This document shows, in pieces, positions 35,366-47,765 of a stretch of 64,000 nucleotides of DNA. The number at the start of each line of letters is the position of its first letter. The first letter of the stretch is position 1. The DNA is taken from positions 25,830,718 to 25,894,717 of the forward strand of contig OX453275.1 in NCBI GenBank assembly GCA_949710005.1. Reading direction: 5' to 3'. Under the pieces are notes generated by a model, which did not search any database, was not told where the DNA came from, and saw nothing but the letters and a program-made list of their open reading frames with translations. A program made the translations under genes and the position numbers. This DNA comes from Ricordea florida. Taxonomy: Eukaryota > Cnidaria > Anthozoa > Corallimorpharia > Ricordeidae.

Positions 35366-35704
35366 CTATATTTGCAAGTTTATTTTGGACAAGCCGCTAT
35401 TTCGCAAGCGCCTAATGTACAACCGTTTTGGAACCGGTACAAAGTCGTCTGGCCTCGCCTCTTTGGTTCGGTTGTTCAACTCGCGGATGTCCTGTTGTCT
35501 GTTGTAATTATAGCTCTGACTTGCCAGTTGTCCCTCACACTTAGCATCGCACTCGTAAGGAGCACGTACAAACCACGTTTGGAATGTATGACCTCTTAAA
35601 GCCATACCATTAACGGATTTCTCTACCAGGCATTGACAAGCGCTCTGACTGGAAAACACGAATGATACCAAGAAGATATAGGAGCACAACAGAGCTTGCG
35701 ACAT
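35366..35704 (-). CDS. secreted PAN/apple-like domain protein, exon or fragment
   Basis: On the minus strand, ATG at 35704 opens MSQALLCSYIFLVSFVFSS, a clear signal peptide ending near SACQC. The following ~75 residues resemble the PAN/apple modules abundant at the N-termini of cnidarian secreted and surface proteins: ALRGHTFQTWFVRAPYECD, then QSYNYNRQQDIRELNNRTKE. Two positions where these modules usually have cysteines appear as Ser (SQSYNY) and Arg (DIRELNN), so a disulfide is probably lost. The frame runs to a stop without a convincing donor. It may be a decayed gene or a short secreted protein. An upstream in-frame ATG at 35755 would bury the signal peptide, so I prefer 35704. Confidence 0.5.
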   Translation of the reverse strand: MSQALLCSYIFLVSFVFSSQSACQCLVEKSVNGMALRGHTFQTWFVRAPYECDAKCEGQLASQSYNYNRQQDIRELNNRTKEARPDDFVPVPKRLYIRRLRNSGLSKINLQI

Positions 35705-36452
35705 TTCCAGGAACAGGAAAGCTTCCGTCAATCTTCTCGTAATTTTTTTGGGCAAAAACCGTTTCTTTATGCGTCTAGTTTTGTTGTTGTTTTCTGCGTT
35801 CAGTCACAGAATGCCGTCTGTCCGACCGTCCGTCCCTTCTTGTCTCTGCGCATGCGTGATTAGAGGGCACGCACATAGTAAAAAATAGTGGATTTATCTC
35901 AAACGTCGTCCCTGAAAGGAAGCACGAATACTATGATATGTGACTTCTCCGCTAAAACCAAATACAAATGCACACACCGTTTGCAGAAGACCGACACTAA
36001 AAGTTTTTTTTGCGTTTTTTGAAAGAGTCGCTCCACGGAGTTCAATTTACGAGCGAGTCTTTCTGAGTGAGCCTATCGAAAACCATGCCATATCAAATGG
36101 GCTCTCCGATGTTAATCATTCAAAGGAGCATCTGCACAAGCATTATCGTGTATCGTTTAGACGTGATCGTGAACCCAGCAGAATAGCAATACGAACTCTG
36201 GAACGTTTGAGGAACAAGAACAGTAAGGTTAGAAAATTTGTTTACAAAGGTATTCGTTGATACCCACCCAAGTCCTCCAAAGTGGATTGTTATGTGAAAG
36301 TTAAAAAACGAGGAATTAAAGCGAAGCTTTTGTTTAAAGGCTCTGGGACAATCCATAAATGTATAATAAAGTTAAGAAAGAGAGCTAATCGGTATTTGTC
36401 ATTGTTTTCTCCAAATAATATACCCGAACTCACAACATGACCAGGTCCTAAT
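35705..36452. other. no supported gene
   Basis: A plus-strand open stretch at about 35940-36260 (106 codons, no good ATG) lacks recognised motifs. CTGCGCATGCGTG near 35853 is another NRF-1-like palindrome, placed about 150 bases upstream of the minus-strand ORF. Confidence 0.35.
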
Positions 36453-36590
36453 TGGCTTGATAGCTCAGTTGGTAGGGCACTGCACAGGTATCGCAGAGGT
36501 CATGGATTCGAATCCCGTTCAGGCTTTAATTTCACAGCTGCTTAAGTTGTGTACATAACTGCGATGATCAATCAATGTCATAACATATTA
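36453..36590 (+). repeat. tRNA-derived SINE
   Basis: Head GGCTTGATAGCTCAGTTGG (A box) and GGATTCGAATCCCG (B box) followed by TTCAGGCTTTAATTTCACAG and GTGTACATAACTGCGATGA. Best-preserved head of this family; not a tRNA gene because the stems do not close and the 3' flank is the SINE body. Confidence 0.75.
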
Positions 36591-37290
36591 CTCCGCAGTT
36601 CAAATATATGGTCTTTCATATATTCACTTGCATAATGAATACTGTAATCAATTGTATTCAAGTTTGTCTCATTTGGTAAGACAGTCGCATTTAATGCAAA
36701 CAGGAATTGCCAACAATTCTAAACGTGTTTCAGGCTGATTATCAACTAGAATACAGTGAAAGCTATTCTGGCACTGTGCATCGAGAGACAATAATAGAAG
36801 GATATCAGTACTGTACCTTTTTTGCAAAGAGCCTTTGAATCACTCATATCTGGCGATTACACCAATTTATATTAACAGTAGGATTTATTGGTGTTGCTAT
36901 CAACTGTAATGGTAATATGTAGTTTAAAATATTTGATTCTCATGCAAGGGGATTATAAGGCAAAGGGCATCCTCAAGGTACATGTGTACTGCTTGAAATA
37001 CCATCACTGATTAGCTTGGTACACTCTTTTCAGAGTATACATAATGATAAAATATTTAGAATAAAAGGGGTAAGCATTAATCAAGTTCAAAATAGCACAC
37101 TTTCTCAAACCAATACTTTTGGAACGCAAAACTTCAATCTTACTTATGCAGTCGCTGTCTTCTGGAAAAAAACCCAAGTTAACGCAGATTTACATCTTGT
37201 TTTTTAAACTTTTTAGCGCGTACTTTCTAGTTTTTGTTGTGTCAAAGTCTTGCGGGGTCAGTCGGTATGCACTTCATGTATCCTAAATCA
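36591..37290. other. no gene seen
   Basis: AT-rich DNA with short ORFs only. Confidence 0.3.
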
Positions 37291-37952
37291 GGCCCCTTAC
37301 ACACCTATCCGGATACATTTGAATCCGCAAACTTTTCTTTGCGGATTCAAACGTTTCCTCGTCCTCACGTAGCGTTTTCAAATAGAATATGCCCGTCAAC
37401 ACGTATACGAACGAATCCGAATTTGCTAAAATGGCGCTCGTATAATTGTTGTCTCGCCTTCGTTGTACAGCCTGAACAAGTCAGCCAATTTAAAATTCTT
37501 TCTCCATTCTTCCTCCTGGCCGGACCCAGAATAGTCGAAGACGCAGCCAGCTCGTTTTACTTGTTTGTGGTGTTAAGTTCGACTGTCAGACATGAAAGGG
37601 AGCCTCAGAATGTCGAGCCGTCTTTTCACAAAGTTTAGGTGAACAGAGAACAGGCACATTTAACTGATAACACGCTATCAGATTTGAAATAAGTCCAACA
37701 AGAAGAAAAGCGATGGCATTTGTTTTGGCGTCCATGTTGTATGTTCACGCGGTAAAAGTTCACGGATTCGACCGGATTCGGCGTCCACACGATACCGGAT
37801 TCATATCGTATTCAAAAGTTTTCACTCTGGAGAGCGGATTCAAATCATTGCGGATTCGGTTGCCGGATTCACCGGATACGTGTGGACGAACGGTGCATCC
37901 GCAAAGAAAAGTTTGCGGATTCAAATATATCCGGGTACGTGTGGGCGGGGCC
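37291..37952. mobile_element. non-autonomous DNA element with ~60-bp inverted ends
   Basis: Left end GGCCCCTTACACACCTATCC...AATCCGCAAACTTTTCTTTGCGG is the inverse of the right end (CCGCAAAGAAAAGTTTGCGG...GTACGTGTGGGCGGGGCC). Sub-terminal CGGATTC words recur on both sides. ORFs inside have no transposase motif. Confidence 0.85.
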
Positions 37953-38444
37953 TTATACTAAATAGATTATGACACATATTATAGACATTCTTACACATTA
38001 TAATATGCTCTAAATACATTACACTTTTAAGCAATATACCGCAGTTTCTATGGGTTAACCGGCGTAATAAACCACGCGGGATATTGGGAGAACAAGAAAA
38101 GAGCTTGTAGATCACGCGCCACAGGCGAATAATTCACATTAGCCCTTCGAGCGATTTGTATTATTCCTACTAGAGTGCACGAGTAAAATGTATATTATCA
38201 TCACTTTGTCGGGCATTAAGGCGCATTTTGTTGGCTAAAATGGAAAATTTGGCGGGCTGACCTGTATTTTATATTTATAATATAAATATTTTATCAACCA
38301 ACAAAGACTACGAATCAAACAACCGATTTCAAGGCTTACAAAGACGTTTTACATCGAACTTTCATTTCATGTCTATTACAATCTTTGAATACTCAAATAG
38401 TAAAATTCTGTAATTTGTCACCAGCTTCGCTTGACGGTATATTA
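37953..38444. other. no gene seen
   Basis: AT-rich DNA between two mobile elements; nothing recognised. Confidence 0.3.
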
Positions 38445-41280
38445 CTAGAAATACGACTCCCGCAAAAACCTCGCGAAGCTAGTTTTTGAAGAAGTCAAAA
38501 TGCTTTCATATTTTATTTTATATTTTTTGTATCAGCGTAATCCCCATTATTTTATTTGTTATGCTATGTTTGGTACATAATTAGTTACACCTGGTGAAAA
38601 TTACATGATCAGTATACCGGTCAACACAGTGCTTAAAAATTGACCTTCGTTTAGCTCTTTCACTGCCACTGAGATTGCACCAGAGGGAATAGAAGTGAAA
38701 TTATTTATTATCTTGACAGGGAATACAGAGTCGATGAAGTACCACAATAATATTCACTTAACACAAATTGAAAATGATTGTAAATCTTTTGCAGGTGAAA
38801 TCTTGAAGAGTTGATATGAGTGCTTGTGTTTACCATGGTGTAAAAGCCTGTTTTTAGTTTTATTTTCTTAGTCTCTACTGCTTTGTCTTCTTTGTTGTAC
38901 ATCCCTTTTAAACAAAATATGTTCTTACACCGAGGATGAGTTGACTGCTCCAATTAATATTTGTTTATGTTTTTTGGTTATAATTGCATGAGGTTCATTG
39001 TAAGAAGAATCTTCTGATTAGATATTTTATTGTCTACTGCAGTCATTATTTCATTCCTAGGTAACCACAATTGAGAGCATTATGAATAGTGCATGTTTCA
39101 ATCTGTGCACTCTCTTCAGTTGCAATGGTACTCCCAGTGGTAGATAAGAAAATTCCTCTTCCCTCAAAAGAGATGCCATATCAACAGAAGTGTGAGATAC
39201 AATGTCATTACATAAAAATATGGGGGTAAAACAATTGGATTCTACAAAAACTTTGAATAAAGGTTTGGTAATAGTGAGTGCCGACTGTATAGTATGTGGT
39301 TGTGCTATTTTTAGGTCATATCATAAAAACAATACATGTAAGAAAGAGTTATTGAAATCTTAATATGTTCAAAAAGATTGCTGCACTACGTACTCCTGTA
39401 AGAAAATAATGTGAAATCAACATCAATCAGTCAAAAGTATATACCACATGAAAGTTTAATTGTGCTGTTACAGAAACAGGCAAAATATCCATACCCAACC
39501 ATAGAATAGTATATTATTTTGAATATATGAAAATTTCTATTATAAAAACTGCAGAAGAAAGATTTAATAATTATAAGGACGGTATTTCATCGAAAAAGTC
39601 ATGGCAGCCAGAGGTATTGAACTGTAACCAATGACATATAGTAACGAGAAGAACTATCATTATATTATTATCATTATTATTATCATTACTATTATTATTA
39701 CTGGTATTGATATTATTATTACTGTTATATTTTTTATGTTAAACATAATATATTTTTATGGGGTGGGATTCATGTCCTAATCTTGGTAAAGGTATTGTTA
39801 CTCTGCTACTAAAAGCAATACAAAAATCTTCTTAATAGGCTTTCCATCAGAGGAGGTAGTAATCAAAACAGCTCCAAACAATACCATTTCTTCTTAAAGG
39901 CTTAGAATCTAGTGCAGTCATTTGTCTATAAAGTTTGTGTGGAAAATCATTATTGAAGGCATAGGGCATTTAGGAAACTTGAAACACTTGTAACTACATA
40001 CAGCACACTTGCAATGAATATATGAGAGAGATCATAAACATTTTGGCATTACAAAATTTATTTTCTTCTTTATAAAGTTTTTCCAATGTAAAAGGTTAAT
40101 TGCATGTTGTGGTTGTTATGAAATATTGATATTTGACATCATAAAAATAAAGTAAACAGCAGAAAGTAACAAAGTTAATATGTTATGTCTAACTTTGCAA
40201 ATTAAGGCTTGAATTAACATTTCATTTGTGAAAAAAGGGCAGGGGTTCTAGATAGCAATATTATTAGGGGAGAGGGGGTCATTGCACTCCTAGGTAAAAC
40301 TGACCCATTGTGAAAAGGCTATGAAACTTGTTGTCTCTACGGTTTATTATTGAAACCTTTCAATCAGAGAATACATACATATATATATAGCAAACAGAAA
40401 TACTACTCAGAATTCAGTAATGACATTTGCTTTATTTTGAAATGATCGCATTGATCACTGATAATATTGCAGAACCAGTACTTTATAGTGACACAGGGTA
40501 TATATTCTGTTGAAAATGTTTAACATAATTGCTACATCAAGAAAATTTACAATATTTTCACTGTTGCAATGATATCAGATCACATCGTTATAAATGATTG
40601 CTATAACAACTGCAACTCTCTGTGTTGGGAATTACTTCAAACTGGAAACGCTATCGTTTTATTATGATAAAAACCTATTTACATTCTCTTATAATCTGTT
40701 GGTCGTCTTCCGATTCCGTTTTTAAACTAATAGAATTATTTTCCAGAGACATCTCCAATCGTTGAAGTTGTTCTTACTCGGTGTCCCTTCTAAGTCGTTT
40801 TTCTAAATGTGGTACGCCAATATATTTTGTTATGTAATCGTTCACTCATGTCCTGTATTTCTATCAATAACACATTCAAATTCAAAACTAACTTGATTGA
40901 ATTCCTGGTCCTTTTCCCTGCTGTTTCGTTTGCCTTTTTCTGGAGCGAGCAGTTGTTGTCTTGGCTGCGATGTCTGTTGTTATTCTCCCTGCTGTCGTTT
41001 CTCTATCCCTGCTTTGAGTCGTGCTTTCTTCGTGTTCATTTTCACGGTATTCGAACTTATTCGACGACGATCTCGTGCTAATATTTCTTGAATATCTCGG
41101 AGATCACCTTGCTGGGATGTACTTCCAGGACGAGTGAAATCGGTTTCCACAAAATTTACATTACTTTCAAAAAGGCATCACCGAATAATGGCGGAAATTC
41201 AGCAGTTCTCAAGTGCGTTAGTATTGCCAGGTAACCTGGCCTGCGAACGGACACCTTTAAAATATAGATATATATATTTA
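38445..41280 (-). mobile_element. Helitron-like non-autonomous element, copy 3 (5' end lost)
   Basis: Minus-strand copy of the element at 2175. The CTAG 3' terminus with its hairpin is at 38445-38500 and the internal modules follow in order. The 5' end is cut at about 41280, inside the TA-rich stretch after the GTGTCCGTTCGCAGGCC word, so the palindromic 5' terminus is missing and another element begins directly. Contains ORF fragments shared with the other copies, none intact. Confidence 0.65.
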
Positions 41281-41593
41281 GTAGAAATACTCAGGTGATT
41301 ATACAAAACCGCGCGCTCTCATTGGTTCGCTATCTCGGATTATCAGCCGATAATCACCTCGACGAACAAAATGGCTGCCAGTCGTTCGCGCGCCTTTGAT
41401 GAAATAAAATTTGTTCGTGTTGTAGAATGGTTTTTCTTTTCTTTTTTGAAATAATCACCTACGTATTTATACTAAAACAATTATTCGCCTCAGGCTCAGT
41501 GATTATCGGTGAATATTCACCTCGACTTCGTCTCGGTGAATATTCCTCGATAATCACTTCGCCTTCGGCGAATAATTGTTAAATATACATATA
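41281..41593. mobile_element. GTGATTATC/TTCACC foldback-rich element
   Basis: About 310 bases lying between copies 3 and 4, with several internal hairpins (TTCACCTCGACTTCG...GGTGAA; CTTCGCCTTCGGCGAA) and GATTATCAGCCGATAATCA. Probably an independent short interspersed element that joined or replaced the 5' end of copy 3. Confidence 0.55.
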
Positions 41594-43511
41594 CTAGAAA
41601 TACGACTCCCGCAAAAACCTCGCGAAGCTAGTTTTTGAAGAAGTCACAATGCTTTCATATTTTATTCTTTATTTTTTTTTATATTATATATTTTATTTTT
41701 TATATTAGCGTAATCCCCATTATTTTATTTCTTATGCTGTGTTTGGTACACAATTAGTGACACCTGGTGCAAATTACATGATCAGTATACCGCTCAACAC
41801 AGTGCTTAAAAATTGACCTTCATTTAGCTCTTTCACTGCCACTGAGATTGCACCAGAGGGAATAGAAGTAAAATTATTTATTATCTTGACAGGGAATACA
41901 GAGTCGATGAAGTATCACAATAATATTCACTTAACACAAATTGAAAATGATTGTAAATCTTTTGCAGGTGAAATCTTGAAGAGTTGATATGAATGCTTGT
42001 GTTTACCACGGTGTAAAAACCTGTGTTTTTTTTCTTTAGTTTTATTTTCTTAGTCTCTACTGCTTTGTCTTCTTTGTTGTACATCACTTTTGAACACAAT
42101 ATGTTCTTACACAGAGGATGAGCTGAACGCTCCAATTATTTTTTGTTTATGTTTTTTTGGTTATAATTGCATGAGATTCATTGTAAGAAGAATCTTCTGA
42201 TTAGATATTTTATTGTCTACTGCAGTCATTATTTCATTCCTGGGTAACCACAATTGAGAGCATTATGAATAGTGCATGTTTTAATGTGTGTACTCTTTCC
42301 AGTTGCAATGGTACCCCCAGTGGTAGATAGAAAAATTCCTCTTCCCTCAAAAGAGATGCCATATCAACAAATTGGGGGTAAAACAATTGGATTCTACAAA
42401 AGCTTTGAATAAAGGTTTGGTAATAGTGAGTGCCCACTGTATAGTATGTGGTTGTGCTATTTTTAGGTCATATCATAAAAACAATACATGTAAGAAAGAG
42501 TTATTGAAATCTTAATATGTTCAAAAAGATTGCTGCACTACGTACTCCTGTAAAAAAATAATGTGAAATCAACATCAATCAGTCAAAAGTATATACCACA
42601 TGAAAGTTTAATTGTGCTGTTACAGAAACAGGCAAAATATCCATACCCAACCATAGAATAGTACATTATTTTGAATATATGAAAATTTCTATTATAAAAA
42701 CTGCAGAAGAAAGATTTAATATAAGGACGGTATTTCATCGAAAAAGTCATGCCAGCCAGAGGTATTGAACTGTAACCAATGACATATAGTAACGAGAAGA
42801 ACTATCATTATATTATTATCATTATTATTATCATTACTATTATTATTACTGGTATTGATATTATTATTGTTATATTTTTTATGTTAAACATAATATATTT
42901 TTATGGGGTGGGATTCATGTCTTAATCTTGGTAAAGTTATTGTTACTCTACTACTAAAAGCAATACAAAAATCTTCTTAATAGGCTTTCCATCAGAGGTG
43001 GTAGTAATCAAAACAGCTCCAAACAATACCATTTCTTCTAAAAGGCTTAGAATCTAGTGCAGTCATTTGTCTAGAAAGTTTGTGTGGAAAATCATTATTG
43101 AAAGCATAGGGCATTTAGGAAACTTGAAACACTTGTTACTACATACAGCACACTTGCAATGAATATATGAGAAAGATCATAAACATTTTGGCATTACAAA
43201 ATTTATTTTCTTCTTTATAAAGTTTTTCCAATGTAAAAGGTTAATTGCATGTTGTGGTTGTTATGAAATATTGATATTTGACATAAAAATAAAGTAAACG
43301 GCAGAAAGTAACAAAGTTAATATGTTATGTCTAACTTTGCAAATTAAGGCTTGAATTAACATTTCATTTGTGAAAAAAGGGCAGGGGTTCTAGATAGCAA
43401 TATTATCAGGGGGGGGGGGGGGTCATTGCACTCTAAGGTAAAACTGACCCATTGTGAAAAGGCTATGAAACTTGTCTCTACACAATATTATTGAAACCTT
43501 TCAATCAGAGA

Positions 43512-43555
<44 letters not shown>

Positions 43556-44691
43556 CAAAGAGAAATACTACTCAGAATTCAGTAATCACATTTGCTTTAT
43601 TTTAAAATGATCACATTGATCACTGATAATATTGCAGAACCAGTACTTTATAGTGACACAGGGTATACATCTGTTGAAAATGTTTAACATAACTGCTAGA
43701 TCAAGAAAATTTACAATATTTTCACTGTTGCAATGATATCAGATCACATCGTTATAAATGATTGCTATAACAACTGCAACTCTCTGTGTTGGAAATTACT
43801 TCAAACTGGAAACGCTATCGTTTTATTATGAAAAATACCTATTTACATTCTCTTGTAATCTGTTGGTCGTCTTCCGATTCCGGTTTTAGACTAATAGAAT
43901 TATTTTCCAGAGACATCTCCAATCGTTGAAGTCGTTCTTACTCGGTGTCCCTTCTAAGTCGTTTTGCTAAATGTAGTACACCAATATATTTCGTTATGTA
44001 ATCGTTCACTCATGTCCTGTATTTCTATCAATAACACATTCAAATTCAAAACTAACTTGATTGAATTCCTGGTCCTTTTCCCGGCTGTTTCGTTTGCCTT
44101 TTTCTGGAGCGAGCAGTTGTTGTCTTGGCTGCGATTTCTGTTGTTATTCTCCCTGCTGTCGTTTCTCTATCCCTGCTTTGAGTCGTGCTTTCCTCGTGTT
44201 GATTTTCACGGTATTCGAACTTACTCGGCGACGATCTCGTGCTAATATTTCTTGAATATCTTGGAGATCACCTTGCTGGGATGTACTTCCAGGACGAGTG
44301 AAATCGGTTTCCACAAAATTTACATTACTTTCAAAAAGGCATCACCGAATAATGGCGGAAATTCAGCGTTCTCAAGTGCGTTACTATTGCCAGGTAACCT
44401 GGCCTGCGAACGGACACCTTTAAAATATAGATATATATAAACATATATATAAATATATATATATACATATATAAAAACTCTCGGCTCGATTTACTCGGGC
44501 TTGCGAGCCACGTGGTCTGACCGGAACCGACACGATTAGTAACCTCGCTACGCTCGGCCTTCGGCCTCGCTTCGCGAGGAATAAAAACTCTCGGCTCGAT
44601 TTACTCGGGCTTGCGAGCCACGTGGTCTGACCGGAACCGACACGATTAGTAACCTCGCTACGCTCGGCCTTCGGCCTCGCTTCGCGAGGAA
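41594..44691 (-). mobile_element. Helitron-like non-autonomous element, copy 4 (double 5' end)
   Basis: Minus-strand full-length copy with CTAG at 41594-41597 and the CCTCGCGAAGCGAGG 5' end at the right. It is the closest relative of copy 1: the short frames at 44252-44440 and 2316-2504 give identical peptides, and those at 44061-44255 and 2501-2695 differ by one residue. The 5' terminal 110 bp is present twice in tandem (44471-44580, 44581-44691). No Rep/helicase. Confidence 0.65.
44471..44691 (-). repeat. 110-bp tandem duplication of the Helitron-like 5' end
   Basis: Two identical 110-bp units, each from AAAAACTCTCGGCTCG to GCTTCGCGAGGAAT. The junction reads exactly like a second 5' terminus joined to the first. 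Confidence 0.95.
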
Positions 44692-44807
44692 TAATTGAGA
44701 GTTAAAAAGCCATTCAACTTGTAAAGGCTCGCGTGATTGTTCACACTCCTTTGTTGTCATCTTTATCAGTTTTTATTTTCCCAATGCCCTTCAAAGTGAT
44801 TAGTATG

Positions 44808-45118
44808 TGTAATCAAATGGTGACGAAAAAAATTAGGGAATAATTTTACGCGCATTTTGTCCAAATTCTAACAGGCGAAGGAAATTCAGTATTAGAATTT
44901 GGACAAAACGCAAGGGAAATTATTCCCTAATTTCACGAGTATACCATTTGATTACCTATTAATATAATGGGTGGCGAGTCACTCCTTGCCATTTTCAAAC
45001 CTAGAAACCATTTTGGCACCGTTGGAGAAGTTGCCATAACAACATTGTAATTTCACATGTGAAATTATAAATTAGCGCTGAAAATTCGTGCCAAAATTAA
45101 GGAGTAATTCGTCACCCA
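44808..45118 (+). mobile_element. foldback MITE, TTTTGTCCAAATT arms, copy B
   Basis: Arms AATTAGGGAATAATTTTACG...TTTTGTCCAAATTC and the complement GAATTTGGACAAAACGC...AAATTATTCCCTAATTTC, then TAATTTCACATGTGAAATTA and CCAAAATTAAGGAGTAATTC as in 13432-13620, separated here by about 100 more bases. GTAATCAAATGG / ACCATTTGATTAC adds an outer arm. Confidence 0.75.
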
Positions 45119-45489
45119 AAGCATTATAGTACTGTAGTTATCCAGTTTATGTTCTTGGGCATAAATGTGTATTGAACCCTTCTTAGCACTCGCTTCAAAC
45201 CTTGCCAAACGGCTTAGGCTAAAGGGATAATGGGGAATCAAATAAGAGTGTCATACATTTACGAAAGGTCAAATTTTCGTTCACGTTCTTGGTGGAAATG
45301 TCCCTAAGAAGTGATATTGAGAACTCTTAAAGCCGTTTACGTTTTGGGGAAGTTTATTAAGAGAAGTCTAAAAAAACGCCGAAAAAACTTCATTTAATCG
45401 GTCAAAAAGCATAAACACTTTTTCAACCTTTGCTATATATGACAAGGCAAGATCACTTTTTAGCCTTTATTAGGTTGTGGAAAGCTTTT
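45119..45489. other. no gene seen
   Basis: Intergenic DNA between a MITE and the LINE tail. Confidence 0.3.
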
Positions 45490-47765
45490 TTTTATTTTAT
45501 TTTATTTTTATTTTCATTTTTTTGAAGAATTACATTTTTAACCCAAACATTATAACTGAACTAAGTTGCTGCACATAACAATATAGTCACAGAGGTAAAG
45601 GAAGGAAAAAAGGGGAGGCGCAAAAAAAAAGAAGAAAAAAAACATCAAGCTAATAGGTCTACTTTTAGCTGCAAATGGAACTTGGAAATAAATTCTGTAG
45701 TGTCTATTTTCTTCTGCATTGTTTTACACGCGTAGGAGTATTGTTTTGCATATAAAAGAGGAAGACGCAATTCCTTGGACTGTTTATCAGATAGAGTGGA
45801 CAGAGGGGTAATAAGGTTAAGAAATATCTAGAGAGGAGTAAGATTTATATTAGTTTGGTGAATATCATTGAACCATTGAAGGGATTCGACACATAGTTTC
45901 TTTAAAGATTGGCATTCAAGGAATGCATGTTCAATTGAATCGAATTCATCGCACATAGCATTTCTTATCCCAAAATACTTTAGTTCCTTGTTAGTGACGA
46001 GAATTCTATGCAACAATTTGAAATAAATTGTCTTAGCTTATTATCACGCGTTATTTTGTAACTATTTTGGATGGACGTCGTCCACTGATCTGCGATCTCA
46101 GGGGAATGTTTCCGCCAAGATTTAATCGCTGTTGGTTCTACATCGATCTTCTCTACAAATAGCTTATAAATTTGTTTGCAGTAGATCTTAGTTAAGTCGA
46201 GAACTATATCATCAGATAACTGGTAGACAGGGCTTTCAAAAGGTAGCTGTGGTTGCCGGAGGTCCGTACAGGCCAAGGCATAATGTTTAAGCCATTGTGG
46301 AATTGCCGAAATGAGCTGATAGTATTTCAAAAAATTGACGTCAATGCTGTATTTTTCAGTGAACCCTTGAAAAGAGAGGAAGTTGCCTTGGCTATCCAGC
46401 AGGTCTTGAACAAAAACATTTTTTGTCAACCAAGTTTTCCAAAAAAAGGACTTGTTTTCAATCATTATCTCTTTGTTGTTCCACAAAATAAATTCACGTT
46501 GGAGCGGATCATCGTAAAGGCCACGGAGGTCTTGGAAGAATTCCAGGAGTTCACGATAGAAAAGGGGTATTTTGGTGTCTAAATTCTTAACGCTATAGTT
46601 ACAATTCAGTAAAAACAAAAGGCCACCATTTTTATCAAAATAATGGTTTGGAATGCCTTGCCATGTGTCTTTAGAGTTATTTAAAAGTCTTCCTATCCAG
46701 CTGAGACGAAGCGCTTTAATAGCGGTTCTGAAACAAGGGAAACCAAGACCACCCCTAGAAAGAGGCCGACACAATACTTGTCTTTTAATCTTATCTCTCT
46801 TATTTTTCCAAAGGAAAGAAAATAATTTACGTTGGGTCTGTTGAATTGCTAATTCCGGAACTGAAAGCATGGAAGCAGTGTATATTAACTGGGACAAACC
46901 TAAGGATTTTGCCAGCATCGTTCTGCTAAAAAGCGTCAAGTCTCGCGACAACCATATATTAAGCTTCGTTTCCATTTTCCTTATTTTGATAAAGAAATTG
47001 TTGTTGTTATTTTGAGCTTCACTGTGAGACAGGAAAGTTCCAAGAAATTTAATAGGATCTTTAGGGCACTGGAATTTTAGGGGTTCTGCAGTGTTATTTC
47101 TCGAGGCACCAATCCATAGGGCTTTTGTTTTCTTCTCATTTAATTGCAGACCAGAAATAGAACCGAAAGAATTAATTGCATTCATGGCAGCTTTAAGTGA
47201 AGCCGTATCTTCGACAATTAGAGTCGTATCGTCTGCGAATTGTGAGATTTTAGCTTCCTGTCCATCCGGAAGTTTGATTCCCCGGCAGAGTTGATCTTGG
47301 CGAATTTTAAGGCCTAGTAATTCAACTGCTAATACAAATAAGAGGGGACTAAGAGGGCATCCTTGGCGGACTCCTCTAGAGACTTTAAAATAATCGGTCA
47401 TGAAACCCGCATTCATCACCCCACTTTCGACACTGGTGTAAAGGATAGATATCCATTTTCTAATGTTTGGGCCAAAGTTAAACATTTCGATAGATTTTTG
47501 TATGAAGTCCCGTTCAATAGTGTCGAAAGCCTTTCTAAAGTCGATAAAGAGCAAAATACCTGGAAGATTGTTTGATTCTGCGTATGTCATAAGATCATTT
47601 AAAAGACGCACATTTTGGCCAATAAACCTACCCTTAATGAAACCTGTCTGATCAGAATGAATGAGAGTTGGTAAAACTGATTCGATTCTTCTTCCGATTA
47701 TTTTGGCCAAGATTTTATAATCTACATTCAAAAGGGTAAGCGGGCGCCAATTTGACAACTTGAAA
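45490..47765 (-). mobile_element. 5'-truncated non-LTR retrotransposon (L1/Tx1-like LINE)
   Basis: A minus-strand reverse transcriptase reading frame (45980-47758) followed by a C-terminal piece, a 3' UTR and a terminal (AAATA)n/poly-A tail at about 45490-45530 that marks the 3' end. There is no endonuclease or ORF1, so the copy is truncated at the 5' end close to the start of the RT domain, which is the usual outcome of target-primed reverse transcription. Confidence 0.85.
45828..47758 (-). pseudogene. LINE ORF2 reverse transcriptase, truncated and frameshifted
   Basis: RNA-dependent DNA polymerase of a LINE. The RT blocks are visible in order: NWRPLTLLNVDYKILAKI (residues 3-20), GFIKGRFIGQN (39-49), LLFIDFRKAFDTIERDF (69-85, first catalytic Asp), RQGCPLSPLLF (131-141) and FADD (174-177, catalytic pair). 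After about residue 590 a one-base shift near 46025 moves the frame to 45828-46016, whose Cys/His-rich end (LECQSLKKLC) resembles the C-terminal zinc-binding segment of Tx1-type LINE proteins. The first Met lies inside the RT domain, so about half of ORF2 (endonuclease) is missing. Not functional as it stands. Confidence 0.85.

Noticed and set aside
35940..36260. 106-codon open stretch as a gene
   Set aside because: No ATG in a sensible place, no splice context and no recognised motif.
36453..36530. tRNA-like sequences at 25.1, 30.6, 33.2 and 36.5 kb as tRNA genes
   Set aside because: A and B boxes are present, but stems do not close properly and each is followed by a shared SINE body; treated as SINE heads.
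46253..47651. Plus-strand ORFs across the LINE
   Set aside because: Antisense shadows of the reverse transcriptase frame.
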